Shown here one piece after another: positions 7,772 through 16,380 of a stretch of 64,000 nucleotides of DNA. This DNA comes from Magnetospirillum sp. 64-120. Its GTDB lineage: Bacteria > Pseudomonadota > Alphaproteobacteria > Rhodospirillales > Magnetospirillaceae. Each line of letters opens with the position of its first letter. The first letter of the stretch is position 1. The DNA is taken from the NCBI GenBank assembly GCA_001898825.1, contig MKVK01000018.1, positions 62,001 through 126,000 on the forward strand, written 5' to 3'. Under the pieces are notes generated by a model. It saw nothing but the letters and a program-made list of their open reading frames with translations. It was not told the DNA's origin and ran no database searches. A program made the position numbers and the translations under genes.

Positions 7772-8277
7772 CCGGCATCGCCCCGCCCGCCCGGCCCTCC
7801 GGGCGTCCACACCGGGCCGACCTGACCCGCGTCGAACTGACCTGGGTCGAAAAGCGGATCGAGAACTGGATCCGCTTCGGCCGCATAGTCGAGGACACCA
7901 TCCTCGACCGCCGCCGCCGTGTCGCCGGCTTCGCGCCGGGCAGCATCTTCGCCTTCGTCCGCTGGTCCGCCAACGATTACGGCACCATCAATTCGTGCAT
8001 CGACATCGTGCGCGCCGTCCTGCCGGGGGCGGCGTACACGACGCTGCCGTTCGTGCGGCCCGGCGGCGACATCCTGCTGCACATCCACGGCTGGCCCAAG
8101 GTCGAGAAGGTGTTGCAGGCCATCGACGCGGTGGAGGCGATCGGCGTCGATCCCGCCGACGCCGCGCCGGACCACTGGCGGCACGTCCACACCCGGCTGA
8201 CCGTCGGCCACCAGCCCCGCCTCTATACCAACGAGCGCCACCAGGCATGGCTCAAGCGCCGGCAGGTGCAGCCATGA
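7768..8277 (+). CDS. DUF2840 family protein
   Basis: A 169-residue soluble protein of the DUF2840 family, which is found almost only between parA and traF in alphaproteobacterial transfer regions. Recognisable stretches are LTWVEKRIENWIRFGRI and RVAGFAPGSIFAFVRW. The function is unknown. Four-base overlaps on both sides place it in one operon from parA to traF. Confidence 0.75.
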   Translation: MTGIAPPARPSGRPHRADLTRVELTWVEKRIENWIRFGRIVEDTILDRRRRVAGFAPGSIFAFVRWSANDYGTINSCIDIVRAVLPGAAYTTLPFVRPGGDILLHIHGWPKVEKVLQAIDAVEAIGVDPADAAPDHWRHVHTRLTVGHQPRLYTNERHQAWLKRRQVQP

Positions 8278-8777
8278 CACGCTTCGGCTGGGTGGTAACC
8301 ACTTCTGTCGCGGTGCTGGCCATCGGCGCCTCGTCCTTCGTCCACCCCGCGCCACGGCTGCTGTGGAACGCCACCGCCAGCACGCCGGTCGGATTCTACG
8401 CCGTGCAGCCGGTGCGCACCCTGCGTGTCGGCGACCTGGTGGCGGAACGACCGCCGGAAGCGGTCGCCCGCTTCCTCGCCGAGGGAGGATATCTGCCCAT
8501 GGGCGTGCCGTTGCTGAAGCAGGTGGCGGCGCTGGCGGGGCAGATCGTCTGCCGCACCGGCCGCACCATCACCGTCGACGGCATTACCGTCGCTGCGGTG
8601 CGCGAGCGCGACAGCCGGGGCCGGGATCTGCCGGTCTGGAGCGGCTGCCGCACCCTCGATGCCGGTGAGATCCTCCTGCTCAACCGCCATCCCGACAGCC
8701 TGGACGGCCGCTATTTCGGCCCGATGCCCGTCAGCTCGGTCATCGGCCGGGCCACCCCGCTCTGGCTCCCCGACTGA
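8274..8777 (+). CDS. traF: TraF, conjugal transfer signal peptidase (S26)
   Basis: The 167-residue protein has an N-terminal membrane anchor (about 5-22) and a periplasmic S26 peptidase domain. The nucleophile context is NATASTPVGFY (Ser36) and the general-base lysine is in GVPLLKQVAALAG (Lys82), with a late GRYFGPMPVSSVIGRATPLW. In RP4-type systems TraF matures the TrbC pilin by cyclisation; a trbC gene lies at 21947-22279. The ATG overlaps the preceding stop. Confidence 0.85.
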   Translation: MTRFGWVVTTSVAVLAIGASSFVHPAPRLLWNATASTPVGFYAVQPVRTLRVGDLVAERPPEAVARFLAEGGYLPMGVPLLKQVAALAGQIVCRTGRTITVDGITVAAVRERDSRGRDLPVWSGCRTLDAGEILLLNRHPDSLDGRYFGPMPVSSVIGRATPLWLPD

Positions 8778-8806
8778 CATTCTTTCCCCCAACCATGGAG
8801 ACGATC

Positions 8807-9145
8807 ATGGCTCACATCGGCAATTTCACCCGCACGGCGGAGGGCTATACCGGCCATCTGCGCACGCTCACCCTCGACATCGAACTGACCCTGGTTCCCG
8901 CCGACCATGCCGAGGCGGAGAACGCGCCCGATTACCGCATCCATCTCGGCGCCGACACCGCCGGGCCGGAGGTCGGCGCGGGCTGGAAACGCACCGGGGA
9001 GCGGGCCGGCGATTACGTCGCCCTGCTGATCGACGACCCCGCTTTGGCCCAGCCGCTGCGCGCCAACCTGTTCCAGTCGGACGCCAAGGGCAAGGCCTTC
9101 GCCCTGCTGTGGACCCGTCCGGCCAAACGCGACGACAAGCGGTAA
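8807..9145 (+). CDS. DUF736 family protein (copy 2)
   Basis: A 112-residue paralogue of the DUF736 protein at 2483-2809. It shares the IGNFTRTAEGYTG start, the ENAPDYRIHLGADTAG centre, DYVALLIDDPALAQPLRANL and a terminal FALLWTRP. The start at 8807 is chosen because atggagac lies 6 bases upstream and MAHIGNF aligns with the paralogue start. The role is unknown. Confidence 0.8.
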   Translation: MAHIGNFTRTAEGYTGHLRTLTLDIELTLVPADHAEAENAPDYRIHLGADTAGPEVGAGWKRTGERAGDYVALLIDDPALAQPLRANLFQSDAKGKAFALLWTRPAKRDDKR

Positions 9146-9208
9146 TACGATGGCGGCGAGCACGCCCATGGCCATCCCTTTGTTCGCGGAAGAGCCGTGT
9201 TCGCGCTT

Positions 9209-9233
9209 CAAAATGCTCCACTGGAGCATTTTG
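9209..9233. repeat. Perfect hairpin, 11-bp arms
   Basis: CAAAATGCTCC and GGAGCATTTTG flank a 3-base loop (act). It lies after the DUF736 gene and before the lytic transglycosylase start, so it may be a terminator for the first operon or a small dispersed repeat. Confidence 0.55.
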
Positions 9234-9368
9234 TCGGCAGCGGTGCTGCCGTCACCGCTCACCCCGTTCGTCCCGCTCGCCTTTCGGATCGCCGTCGCGC
9301 ACAGCGACGGTCCGGGGCGGCCGACAGGCCGGCACCACGGCGCCCTGCCCTGGACGGCCGCGAGCACG

Positions 9369-10079
9369 ATGGCAGGCTGGGCGACACGCGGACGAAGGGT
9401 CATTCTCAGTGCTGTCGTGCTGGCCGTCGGCCTGTCGTACGGCGGCAGCGCGATGGCGCAATCGCCACCCGTCGTCGTGCCATCCGAGCGCATAGCTGCG
9501 AACGGGCCGTTTGCGGCTTTCACGGCGGAAGCGACACGGCGTTTCGGCATTCCGGCGGTATGGATCGAGGCGGTCATCACCGTCGAAAGTGCCGGCGATC
9601 CGCACGCCCTGTCGCCGAAGGGTGCCATGGGACTGATGCAGCTCATGCCGGCCACCTGGGAGTCGATGCGCGACCGGCTGGACCTCGGCAACGATCCGTT
9701 CAATCCGCGCGCCAACATCCTGGCCGGCACCGCGTACCTGAGCGATCTGCACGCTCGTTACGGTTCGCCCGGCTTCCTCGCCGCCTACAATGCCGGTCCG
9801 GTGCGCTACGAGGACCATCTGGCGACCGGTCGGCCGCTACCCGCCGAGACACAGGCTTACCTCGCCGTGCTCGCGCCGATGATCGAGGGCCTGCACACCG
9901 GCAGTGCGACCGCTCTCGCCACCGGCAGGTCCTGGAGTGCGGCGCCGCTGTTCCCCGGCCGCACCGCGACCGCCGATCTGGCGTCGTCGTCGATTCATCC
10001 CCCCGACGGCCTTTCGGCAATGCTGCCGCAGGCGGAGGGACTGTTCGTCCACCGTGCCTCCTCAGAGCGAAAGCCATGA
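9369..10079 (+). CDS. Lytic transglycosylase (VirB1/TrbN-like)
   Basis: The 236-residue protein begins with a signal peptide (MAGWATRGRRVILSAVVLAV..., cleavage near AMAQ) and carries a soluble lytic transglycosylase domain. The catalytic Glu is in AVITVESAGDPHALSP (Glu73), followed by KGAMGLMQLMPATW and LAAYNAGP. It would open the peptidoglycan for the conjugation channel. I chose the ATG at 9369 because it gives a proper signal peptide and leaves the hairpin at 9209-9233 outside the gene. A much longer in-frame start exists at 9150. Confidence 0.8.
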   Translation: MAGWATRGRRVILSAVVLAVGLSYGGSAMAQSPPVVVPSERIAANGPFAAFTAEATRRFGIPAVWIEAVITVESAGDPHALSPKGAMGLMQLMPATWESMRDRLDLGNDPFNPRANILAGTAYLSDLHARYGSPGFLAAYNAGPVRYEDHLATGRPLPAETQAYLAVLAPMIEGLHTGSATALATGRSWSAAPLFPGRTATADLASSSIHPPDGLSAMLPQAEGLFVHRASSERKP

Positions 10080-10179
10080 CCGGCAGCGTATCCCGTCGTT
10101 GTCTGGCGAAAACCGGCGAAAGACCTGCGCTCCAGCGAGGATGGCGTCCCCCACAACCGGATTAGGGCAAGATAAAAGG

Positions 10180-10265
10180 GCGCAAGGTGCGCTGCGGTCG
10201 GGGGATTGATTTTACTGGATTTTCTCTCCGTGCGTCCAATGTGCGCTCTCGTGGGGCAATGTGCG
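10180..10265. other. Candidate oriT upstream of the relaxase gene
   Basis: The 240-bp gap before rlxS holds a GCGC-AAGGT-GCGC dyad (10180-10192) and a direct repeat CAATGTGCG at 10237-10245 and 10257-10265 (20-base period). Relaxase nick regions commonly combine a dyad with direct repeats next to the relaxase gene. No nick consensus was recognised. Confidence 0.35.
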
Positions 10266-10321
10266 GAAAATAGACAGGGTTTTGTTTCGACTGCAATTTC
10301 CGGACATTGCCGGGAGGCATG

Positions 10322-12061
10322 ATGGCTCAGGACGATGACTTCCAGGTCAGGCTTGGCCGCATCCGCTCGTCCAAGAGCCAGCGGGCCGAACCGTTCATCG
10401 CCCAGGTGCTGGCCGCCACCCAGCGGGCGGGCGGCGGCATCTCGCGGAGCGGCGCCATCACCACGCCGTGCGCCTCGCATTTCGGACGCGGGCGTGTCGC
10501 GGGCGTCCGTGCCAACCGCCTGCTGACCAGCCGCTCGCGTCTGGTCACCGTGAAAGCGCGTGTGGTCCGCCACGCGGCACGATCCGCGCCGCTGACCGCC
10601 CATCTCGGCTATCTGCGCCGCGAGGGTGTCACCCGCGACGGGGAAAAGGCCCGGCTGTTCGGCCCGGAGGCCGGGAACGCCGACCCCAAGGACTTCGCCG
10701 AGCGCTGCCGGGGCGACCGGCATCACTTCCGCCTCATCGTCTCACCCGAGGACGCCGCCGACCTCGCCGACCTCAAGGGCTTTGCCCGCGACCTGGTGGG
10801 GCAGATGGAGAAGGATTTCGGCACCAGGCTTGATTGGGTCGCCGTCGATCACTGGAACACCCGGCATCCGCATGTCCACATCATCGTGCGCGGTGTCGCT
10901 GACGATGGCCGCGATCTGGTCATCGCCCGCGATTACATCAAGGACGGCTTAAGGGCGCGCGCCCAGGACCTGGTAACCCAGGAACTCGGGCCACGCACCG
11001 ACCTCGACATCCGCCACGCGCTGGAGCGGCAGGTCGAGGCGGAACACTGGACCCAGCTCGACCGCCAGTTCGTCCGAGATGCCGACCGCCACGGCGTCAT
11101 TGATTTGGCGCCCCTCCCCGACCAACGGCCCGACGAATTCCATACGTTGAAGGTCGGGCGTCTGCGCCATCTGGCATCCCTCGGCCTCGCCCACCAGATC
11201 GGCGCCGGGCAATGGATGATGGACGAGGCGGCCGAGACCACCCTGCGCGAGTTGGGCGAACGCAGCGACATCATCAAACGTATCCACCACGGTCTGGCCG
11301 AACGGGGCGTCGAGCGCGGCACCGCCAGCTACGTGCTGGCCGGCGAGAGCCTGGACGATCCGGTCATCGGCCGACTGATCGATCGCGGCCTCGACGACGA
11401 ATTGAGGGGCACGGCCTATGCCGTGGTCGATGGCATCGACGGGCGCACCCACCATATCCGTCTGCCCGACCTTGATGCCGCCGGCGACAGCGCGCCGGGA
11501 TCGATCGTCGAACTGCGCAGGTTCGACGACGCGCAGGGCCGCCGCCGGGTGGCCCTGGCCGTCCGTTCCGACCTCGCCATCGAGGCCCAGGTGACGGCGA
11601 CGGGCGCCACTTGGGTCGACCGCCAGGTCGTCGCCCGTGAGCCGATGACCTTGGGCGAAACCGGCTTCGGCGCCGAAGTGCGCGAGGCGATGGAACGGCG
11701 GGCCGGGCATCTGATCGAACGGGGCCTCGCCGAGCGGCAGGCGGGCGGTGTGGTATTCGCCCGCAATCTGATCGGCACCCTGCGCCGCCAGGAGGTGGAG
11801 GCGCTGGGACGGAAGCTGGCCGCTGAGACCGGCCTGCCGTTCCATTCCTCGGGCGGTGGAGAATACGTCGCCGGGACCTACCGCCAGCGCTTCCTGCTCG
11901 CCTCCGGCCGCTTCGCCATGATCGACGACGGCCTTGGCTTCCAGCTCGTGCCCTGGTCGCCGTCGCTGGAGAAACATCTTGGCCGCCATGTGTCGGGAAT
12001 CATGCGGGGCGACGGCGGCATCGACTGGGAGTTCGGCCGGAAACGGGGGTTGGGGCTGTGA
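10322..12061 (+). CDS. rlxS: RlxS-type relaxase (DUF3363)
   Basis: The 579-residue protein is the MobP/VirD2-like relaxase of this ICE class. A candidate active Tyr lies in AHLGYLRREGVTRDG (about Tyr97). The metal-binding motif III follows as RHPHVHIIVRG (His182, 184, 186). A DUF3363 region fills the C-terminal half. It should nick oriT and pilot the strand through the TraG/Trb system. The ATG at 10322 has gggagg 4 bases upstream; an ATG three bases earlier is possible. In related elements traG follows closely; here it is 4.3 kb away because of a cargo insertion. Confidence 0.85.
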   Translation: MAQDDDFQVRLGRIRSSKSQRAEPFIAQVLAATQRAGGGISRSGAITTPCASHFGRGRVAGVRANRLLTSRSRLVTVKARVVRHAARSAPLTAHLGYLRREGVTRDGEKARLFGPEAGNADPKDFAERCRGDRHHFRLIVSPEDAADLADLKGFARDLVGQMEKDFGTRLDWVAVDHWNTRHPHVHIIVRGVADDGRDLVIARDYIKDGLRARAQDLVTQELGPRTDLDIRHALERQVEAEHWTQLDRQFVRDADRHGVIDLAPLPDQRPDEFHTLKVGRLRHLASLGLAHQIGAGQWMMDEAAETTLRELGERSDIIKRIHHGLAERGVERGTASYVLAGESLDDPVIGRLIDRGLDDELRGTAYAVVDGIDGRTHHIRLPDLDAAGDSAPGSIVELRRFDDAQGRRRVALAVRSDLAIEAQVTATGATWVDRQVVAREPMTLGETGFGAEVREAMERRAGHLIERGLAERQAGGVVFARNLIGTLRRQEVEALGRKLAAETGLPFHSSGGGEYVAGTYRQRFLLASGRFAMIDDGLGFQLVPWSPSLEKHLGRHVSGIMRGDGGIDWEFGRKRGLGL

Positions 12062-12111
12062 ACCACTTGGGGAACCTCATCGGCCACCAACCGGCAAAGA
12101 TCGTTACCCAT

Positions 12112-12782
12112 TCAGCGATCATCCAAAACCTTCTTGAAATAAGCGTCGATAGCCCCGGATTCGATACGCTCAAAGGCTTTCATCTTCGCATCAAGGAGCG
12201 ACAAGAACGTTAGCTTTCCTAGCTGTCCGTTCACCCGGAGTTTGAACCTCCCATCGACCGGCACCACCGCCAAACGAACGTCCCCTGTCGGATTTGATGG
12301 GTGCCCGAGACATCTATTTCCCAGCGCGGAGATGATACAAATCGCTTTTGTCGCGACGAAAATCGACGCAAGGAATCCATATGGCCACTGGCAACCTGAG
12401 TCGAAGTCAAGTTGTCGCAGCAAATTTCTCCGACTTCCATCGTCGGCCATTTTTCGTGTTGCACCAAGAACACATGACGGATTGCCGTGCCACAGTAGTC
12501 ACACGTTCCATTCGGCTCTCCGAGGTCTTCGTATCCGACGTGTTCCCAGCCGAATCGCGGGGCGATCTTTCCATGTTCAGCTCCGTGACACCCACTGCAT
12601 AGTGTTTCGCAGGCGTCGTGGGGGTATTCCCAGGGTTTGTGGCCGGGGCGATAGTGCTTGTGGTGCACTTGGAGATTGACACCCTCTGAGGAACCGCGTC
12701 CGCACCGCACGCAAACTCCACCATCCAGGCGAATGACCTCCTGTCGAAAATTGTTCCACAAAGAGCTGCGGTACAGGTCCAT
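12112..12782 (-). pseudogene. HNH endonuclease gene with a frame break
   Basis: From 12782 the frame encodes an HNH nuclease: CVRCGRGSSEGVNLQVHHKHYRPG with an HH pair, LCSGCHGAEHG, then a second Cys ribbon (CDYCGTAIRHVFLVQHEKW). It then continues as a poor sequence to a stop near 12231. A sensible continuation (NRCLGHPSNPTGDV... to LDAKMKAFERIESG, ending 12112) lies in another frame. Adding one base to the TTT run at 12317-12319 joins SPRWE to NRCLGH cleanly. It is either a recent pseudogene or a sequencing error. It sits beside the Gabija pair and may be a defence remnant. Confidence 0.65.
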
Positions 12783-12970
12783 CCAGCATCAACTGTTATG
12801 GTTGAAAGTCTTGCTGACGCAACAAGCCAAGGATAGGGTGATTCGGTTGGGGTGGACAAGCCTAAGCTTGTACTCCCAAAAGGCCCGTGAGGCCGCAACA
12901 CGATGGGCATTCCCCGGCATTGGCTAACGCTCCCATCCCCCGGGAATGACGTTCTTTGGAAAGATCAGTG

Positions 12971-14707
12971 ATGGCGCGCATCCGGAAAATCGAGATCAAC
13001 AACTTTCGGGGCATCAAAACGCTGACTTGGCTTCCATCTCCCGGGATCAACTGCCTGATCGGTCCCGGAGATAGCGGAAAGTCTTCAATTATCGACGCGA
13101 TAGATTTTTGCCTGGGCGCCCGCAGAAACCTTCAGTTCACTGACGCTGATTTTCATCATCTTGATGTCGATTCCCCCATCAATATCTCCGTCACCATCGG
13201 TGAGTTGGATGATGCTCTGAAGAGCATGGAAACATACGGCCTATTTGTTCGCGGGTTTAATTCTTCCACCGGAGTGGTTGAGGACGAGCCCGAGAAGGAC
13301 ATCGAGACCGTCCTGACCCTTAATCTGACGGTGGCCACTGATCTGGAGCCCGCGTGGACGCTCATTTCAGATCGTGCCGCAGCACAAAATCTGAGTCGAA
13401 ACTTGAGCTGGGGTGATCGGGTGCGCCTTGCACCAACCCGTGTTGGCGCGGTCACGGATTTTAACCTCGGTTGGCGACGTGGGTCAGTGCTGAACCGGCT
13501 GTCGGAAGAGCGGCCCGACGCATCGGCAGCTCTTGCGAAAGCGGCGCGGGAGGCGCGCGCAGCCTTCGGTGATGAGGCCGACAAGCAACTTGGAGAGACA
13601 TTGGCGATTGTAGCCGGTGCCGCAAAGGAACTCGGTATTCCTGTCGGTGACCATGTCAAGGCGATGCTGGACGCCCATTCTGTAACTTTCAGCGGTGGAA
13701 CCATCTCCCTCCATGACGAAGATGGCATCCCGTTACGAGGCCTTGGCATAGGGTCAACCCGCCTGCTGATTGCGGGACTGCTTCGGAAGGCCGCAGCGCA
13801 ATCGACCATTGTTCTCATTGATGAACTGGAACACGGACTGGAACCGCATAGGATCATTCGGTTTCTAGGCTCGCTCGGTGCGAAAGAGCCGGTTCCGCCG
13901 CTTCAAGCCTTCGTTACGACCCATTCGCCCGTTGCCCTACAGGAATTGTCAGGTGATCAGCTCCATGTGGTCCGAGCAGAGGGTGAAAAACACCAGGTGC
14001 TGAATGTCGGGACAGCCGATGAGGTTCAGAGCACGATACGACTGTATCCAGATGCATTCCTTGCCCCCTCGGTGGTCATCTGTGAGGGAGCCAGTGAAGT
14101 CGGCCTTGTTCGGGGAATTGACCAATATTGGTCGGCGAATGGCTACACCGCGATGACCGCGCTTGGAGTTGCATTGGTTGATTGTGGCGGGGGCGACTCC
14201 GATAGGCCGTTCCACCGAGCGGCAGCCTTCGGAGCACTTGGTTATCGGGCGGCGGTCATCCGCGACGACGACAAGAAGCCAACCGAGGATGTGGAAAATA
14301 AATTCAAGAAGAAGGGGGGACTGGTCATCGCGTGGCGCGATGGCCGTGCGCTTGAGGATGAACTGTTCGCAAGTCTATCCGTCGCAGGCGTCGAAGGGAT
14401 GATAAAGCGCGCCATCGAGTTCCATGGCGAAGAACTTGTCGACGAGCACATCAAATCGGCATCGAAAAACGCGAAGAACCTCAACGGCATCCTGACGGAA
14501 CCTCTTATCGACGGCTCATTCACTGCTGAGAGCCGCACCATCCTTGGTATCGCAGCCCGAACAAAGAAAGCCGGATGGTTCAAATCGGTCACCAAGATGG
14601 AAGCCGTCGCACGCGATATCGTCGGCCCTGATCTGGAAAATGCAGATTCTGGGTTTCGGGCTCTTGTGGAAGATATCTTCGCTTGGATCGACAATGCCGA
14701 AACCTGA
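12971..14707 (+). CDS. gajA: GajA, OLD-family nuclease of the Gabija system
   Basis: The 578-residue protein joins an ABC-type ATPase to a TOPRIM nuclease. It starts MARIRKIEINNFRGIKTL, with Walker A GPGDSGKSS (about 31-39), a Walker B region TIVLIDELEHGLEP and FVTTHSPVALQEL. The TOPRIM part follows with VICEGASEVGLV (Glu near 373) and VIRDDDKK (near 432). Gabija GajA nicks DNA when phage replication depletes nucleotides. The length equals that of the characterised Bacillus GajA as I recall it. The next gene overlaps by 14 bases and encodes the GajB helicase. The ATG at 12971 follows ggaaag; TTG 12956 is an alternative. It is less GC-rich than the flanking tra genes. Confidence 0.85.
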   Translation: MARIRKIEINNFRGIKTLTWLPSPGINCLIGPGDSGKSSIIDAIDFCLGARRNLQFTDADFHHLDVDSPINISVTIGELDDALKSMETYGLFVRGFNSSTGVVEDEPEKDIETVLTLNLTVATDLEPAWTLISDRAAAQNLSRNLSWGDRVRLAPTRVGAVTDFNLGWRRGSVLNRLSEERPDASAALAKAAREARAAFGDEADKQLGETLAIVAGAAKELGIPVGDHVKAMLDAHSVTFSGGTISLHDEDGIPLRGLGIGSTRLLIAGLLRKAAAQSTIVLIDELEHGLEPHRIIRFLGSLGAKEPVPPLQAFVTTHSPVALQELSGDQLHVVRAEGEKHQVLNVGTADEVQSTIRLYPDAFLAPSVVICEGASEVGLVRGIDQYWSANGYTAMTALGVALVDCGGGDSDRPFHRAAAFGALGYRAAVIRDDDKKPTEDVENKFKKKGGLVIAWRDGRALEDELFASLSVAGVEGMIKRAIEFHGEELVDEHIKSASKNAKNLNGILTEPLIDGSFTAESRTILGIAARTKKAGWFKSVTKMEAVARDIVGPDLENADSGFRALVEDIFAWIDNAET

Positions 14708-16121
14708 CGTCGATCTGTTGGCGATTGACCGGGGAACCGTGACTGCGCCTGCCGGATGTGGCAAGACGCATCTCATCGCCGATGCCCTGACGCGACATGA
14801 CGGGGCGAAGCCCATTCTCATTCTGACGCATACCAATGCTGGCGTCGTTGCTTTGCGCGCCCGTCTTGACCGCGCAGGGGTCTCCTCCAGCGCCTACAGG
14901 CTGTCCACCATAGATGGGTGGGCCATGCGGCTCGTATCGACCTTTCCGGCACGTAGCACATGCGACCCGAAGCTCCTGGCTCTGGCCCAGCCAAGGACGG
15001 ATTATCCGAAAATTCGTGTCGCGGCGTTCAATCTATTGAAGTCCGGGCACATCAATGACGTCCTGGCCGCAACCTATACCCGCCTGATCGTGGACGAATA
15101 TCAGGACTGTTCGATCCGCCAGCACGCCATTGTCGCCTATGCGGCACAAACCTTGCCGACCTGCCTGCTTGGCGATCCCATGCAGGCCATTTTCGGATTT
15201 GGCGGTGACGACCTAGCGAAGTGGGATGAGCAGGTATGTCGCCACTTTCCAATTGTGGGACAGCTATCCACTCCGTGGCGCTGGATCAACGCCGGAGCGG
15301 AGCCATTGGGGCGTTGGCTTCTTGATGTTCGAGGACGACTTTCCCGTGGCGAGCCCGTGGACCTTCGAACCGGTCCCCCTGGTGTAAATTGGGTCGAGTT
15401 GGACGGTACTGAAGATCATCAACGGCGGCTAAAAGCAGGGCAGTTCCGACCTCCAGGTGGCGATGGCTGCGTCCTGATTATCGGCGACAGCACAAATCCA
15501 GACGGGCAACGGCAATTTGCCAGTCAAACGCCCGGCGCAGTGACGGTTGAAGCCGTCGATATGAGAGACCTCATATCTTTCGCCCAAAACCTGAACCTCA
15601 GTGCACCCGATGCTCTGGACCGAGTTGTCAATTTTGCCCAGAGCGTGATGACCAGCGTAGGAGCCACGGACTTCCTTCGACGTATTCAGTCCCTGATCCG
15701 CGGGACCGCCAGGAATCAGGCCAACGACGCAGAGAATGCAGCTCTCGCCTTTGTTCGCGCTCCATCACATCGTGCCGCCGTGGACCTTCTGGTGGAGATA
15801 AACAAGCAGGGCGGTGTACGAACCCATCGCCCCGCCATCCTCCGGGCCTGCATCAAGGCCCTTCAATCAGCGGATGGGGCGAACGGCAATTCCTTCCTCG
15901 ACGCCGCGATCCGCATGCGCGAGCAGAATCGCCTTATTGGCCGTCCGCTGCCCAAGCGTGCCGTGGGCAGCACGCTCCTTCTGAAGGGGCTGGAGGCGGA
16001 GGTTGCCGTAATCCTCAATGCCGCAGACCTCGATGCGCGAAATCTATATGTCGCGATGACGCGTGGATCGAAGGCCGTAATTGTCTGCGCTCCATCGCCG
16101 GTGCTGGCTCCTCGGCTTTGA
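14694..16121 (+). CDS. gajB: GajB, UvrD-like helicase of the Gabija system
   Basis: The 475-residue protein is a compact superfamily 1 helicase. Walker A is TAPAGCGKTH (about 18-26), the DExx box is LIVDEYQDCS (about 132-141), then LLGDPMQAIFGF and LSTPWRW. Near the C-terminus is the motif VI LYVAMTRGSK. In Gabija, GajB binds the GajA tetramer and helps sense or process DNA ends. It overlaps gajA by 14 bases. The pair lies between rlxS and traG, a cargo position in an otherwise conserved transfer operon. Confidence 0.85.
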   Translation: MPKPDVDLLAIDRGTVTAPAGCGKTHLIADALTRHDGAKPILILTHTNAGVVALRARLDRAGVSSSAYRLSTIDGWAMRLVSTFPARSTCDPKLLALAQPRTDYPKIRVAAFNLLKSGHINDVLAATYTRLIVDEYQDCSIRQHAIVAYAAQTLPTCLLGDPMQAIFGFGGDDLAKWDEQVCRHFPIVGQLSTPWRWINAGAEPLGRWLLDVRGRLSRGEPVDLRTGPPGVNWVELDGTEDHQRRLKAGQFRPPGGDGCVLIIGDSTNPDGQRQFASQTPGAVTVEAVDMRDLISFAQNLNLSAPDALDRVVNFAQSVMTSVGATDFLRRIQSLIRGTARNQANDAENAALAFVRAPSHRAAVDLLVEINKQGGVRTHRPAILRACIKALQSADGANGNSFLDAAIRMREQNRLIGRPLPKRAVGSTLLLKGLEAEVAVILNAADLDARNLYVAMTRGSKAVIVCAPSPVLAPRL

Positions 16122-16163
16122 GCAAAATCAATGCCGCTATATAGAGCAATTTACGCCACATAT

Positions 16164-16194
16164 TGCGACATATGCTTGCATAGCATATGTCGCA
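16164..16194. repeat. Perfect inverted repeat after gajB
   Basis: TGCGACATATGC and GCATATGTCGCA (12-bp arms) flank a 7-base loop. It lies 43 bases after the gajB stop and could be a terminator-type hairpin, although there is no T run, or a protein-binding dyad at the cargo boundary. Confidence 0.6.
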
Positions 16195-16278
16195 TAAATA
16201 AGATCATCGCCATCTGTAGGGTAAGAACGAATATCCCTGGCTGAGCCCTTACTGCCAACGCTCTGAATTCCGCACCCG

Positions 16279-16300
16279 GCAAGTATTTATACGCCCGCCT
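16279..16300 (+). promoter_or_regulatory. Conserved upstream motif of traG
   Basis: GCAAGTATTTATACGCCCGCCT recurs, with 18 of 22 bases identical, at 20843-20864 upstream of trbB. It lies about 100 bases before traG. It is probably a shared promoter or activator element of the two transfer operons. Confidence 0.45.
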
Positions 16301-16380
16301 TCCCCGGTGACGGCAAGACTCTTGCGCCGTAGCGTTTCGTCGTTTTCTTGGATAGCTGGTCTTCACCGATGGAGCCAGCC

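Noticed and set aside
9209-9233. The 11-bp hairpin as an IS end or att site
   Set aside because: There is no transposase, target duplication or integrase nearby; it is more simply a hairpin terminator or small repeat.
10076-10165. A 29-residue ORF overlapping the lytic transglycosylase stop
   Set aside because: It is too short and basic, with no conserved feature; the overlap alone is not enough.
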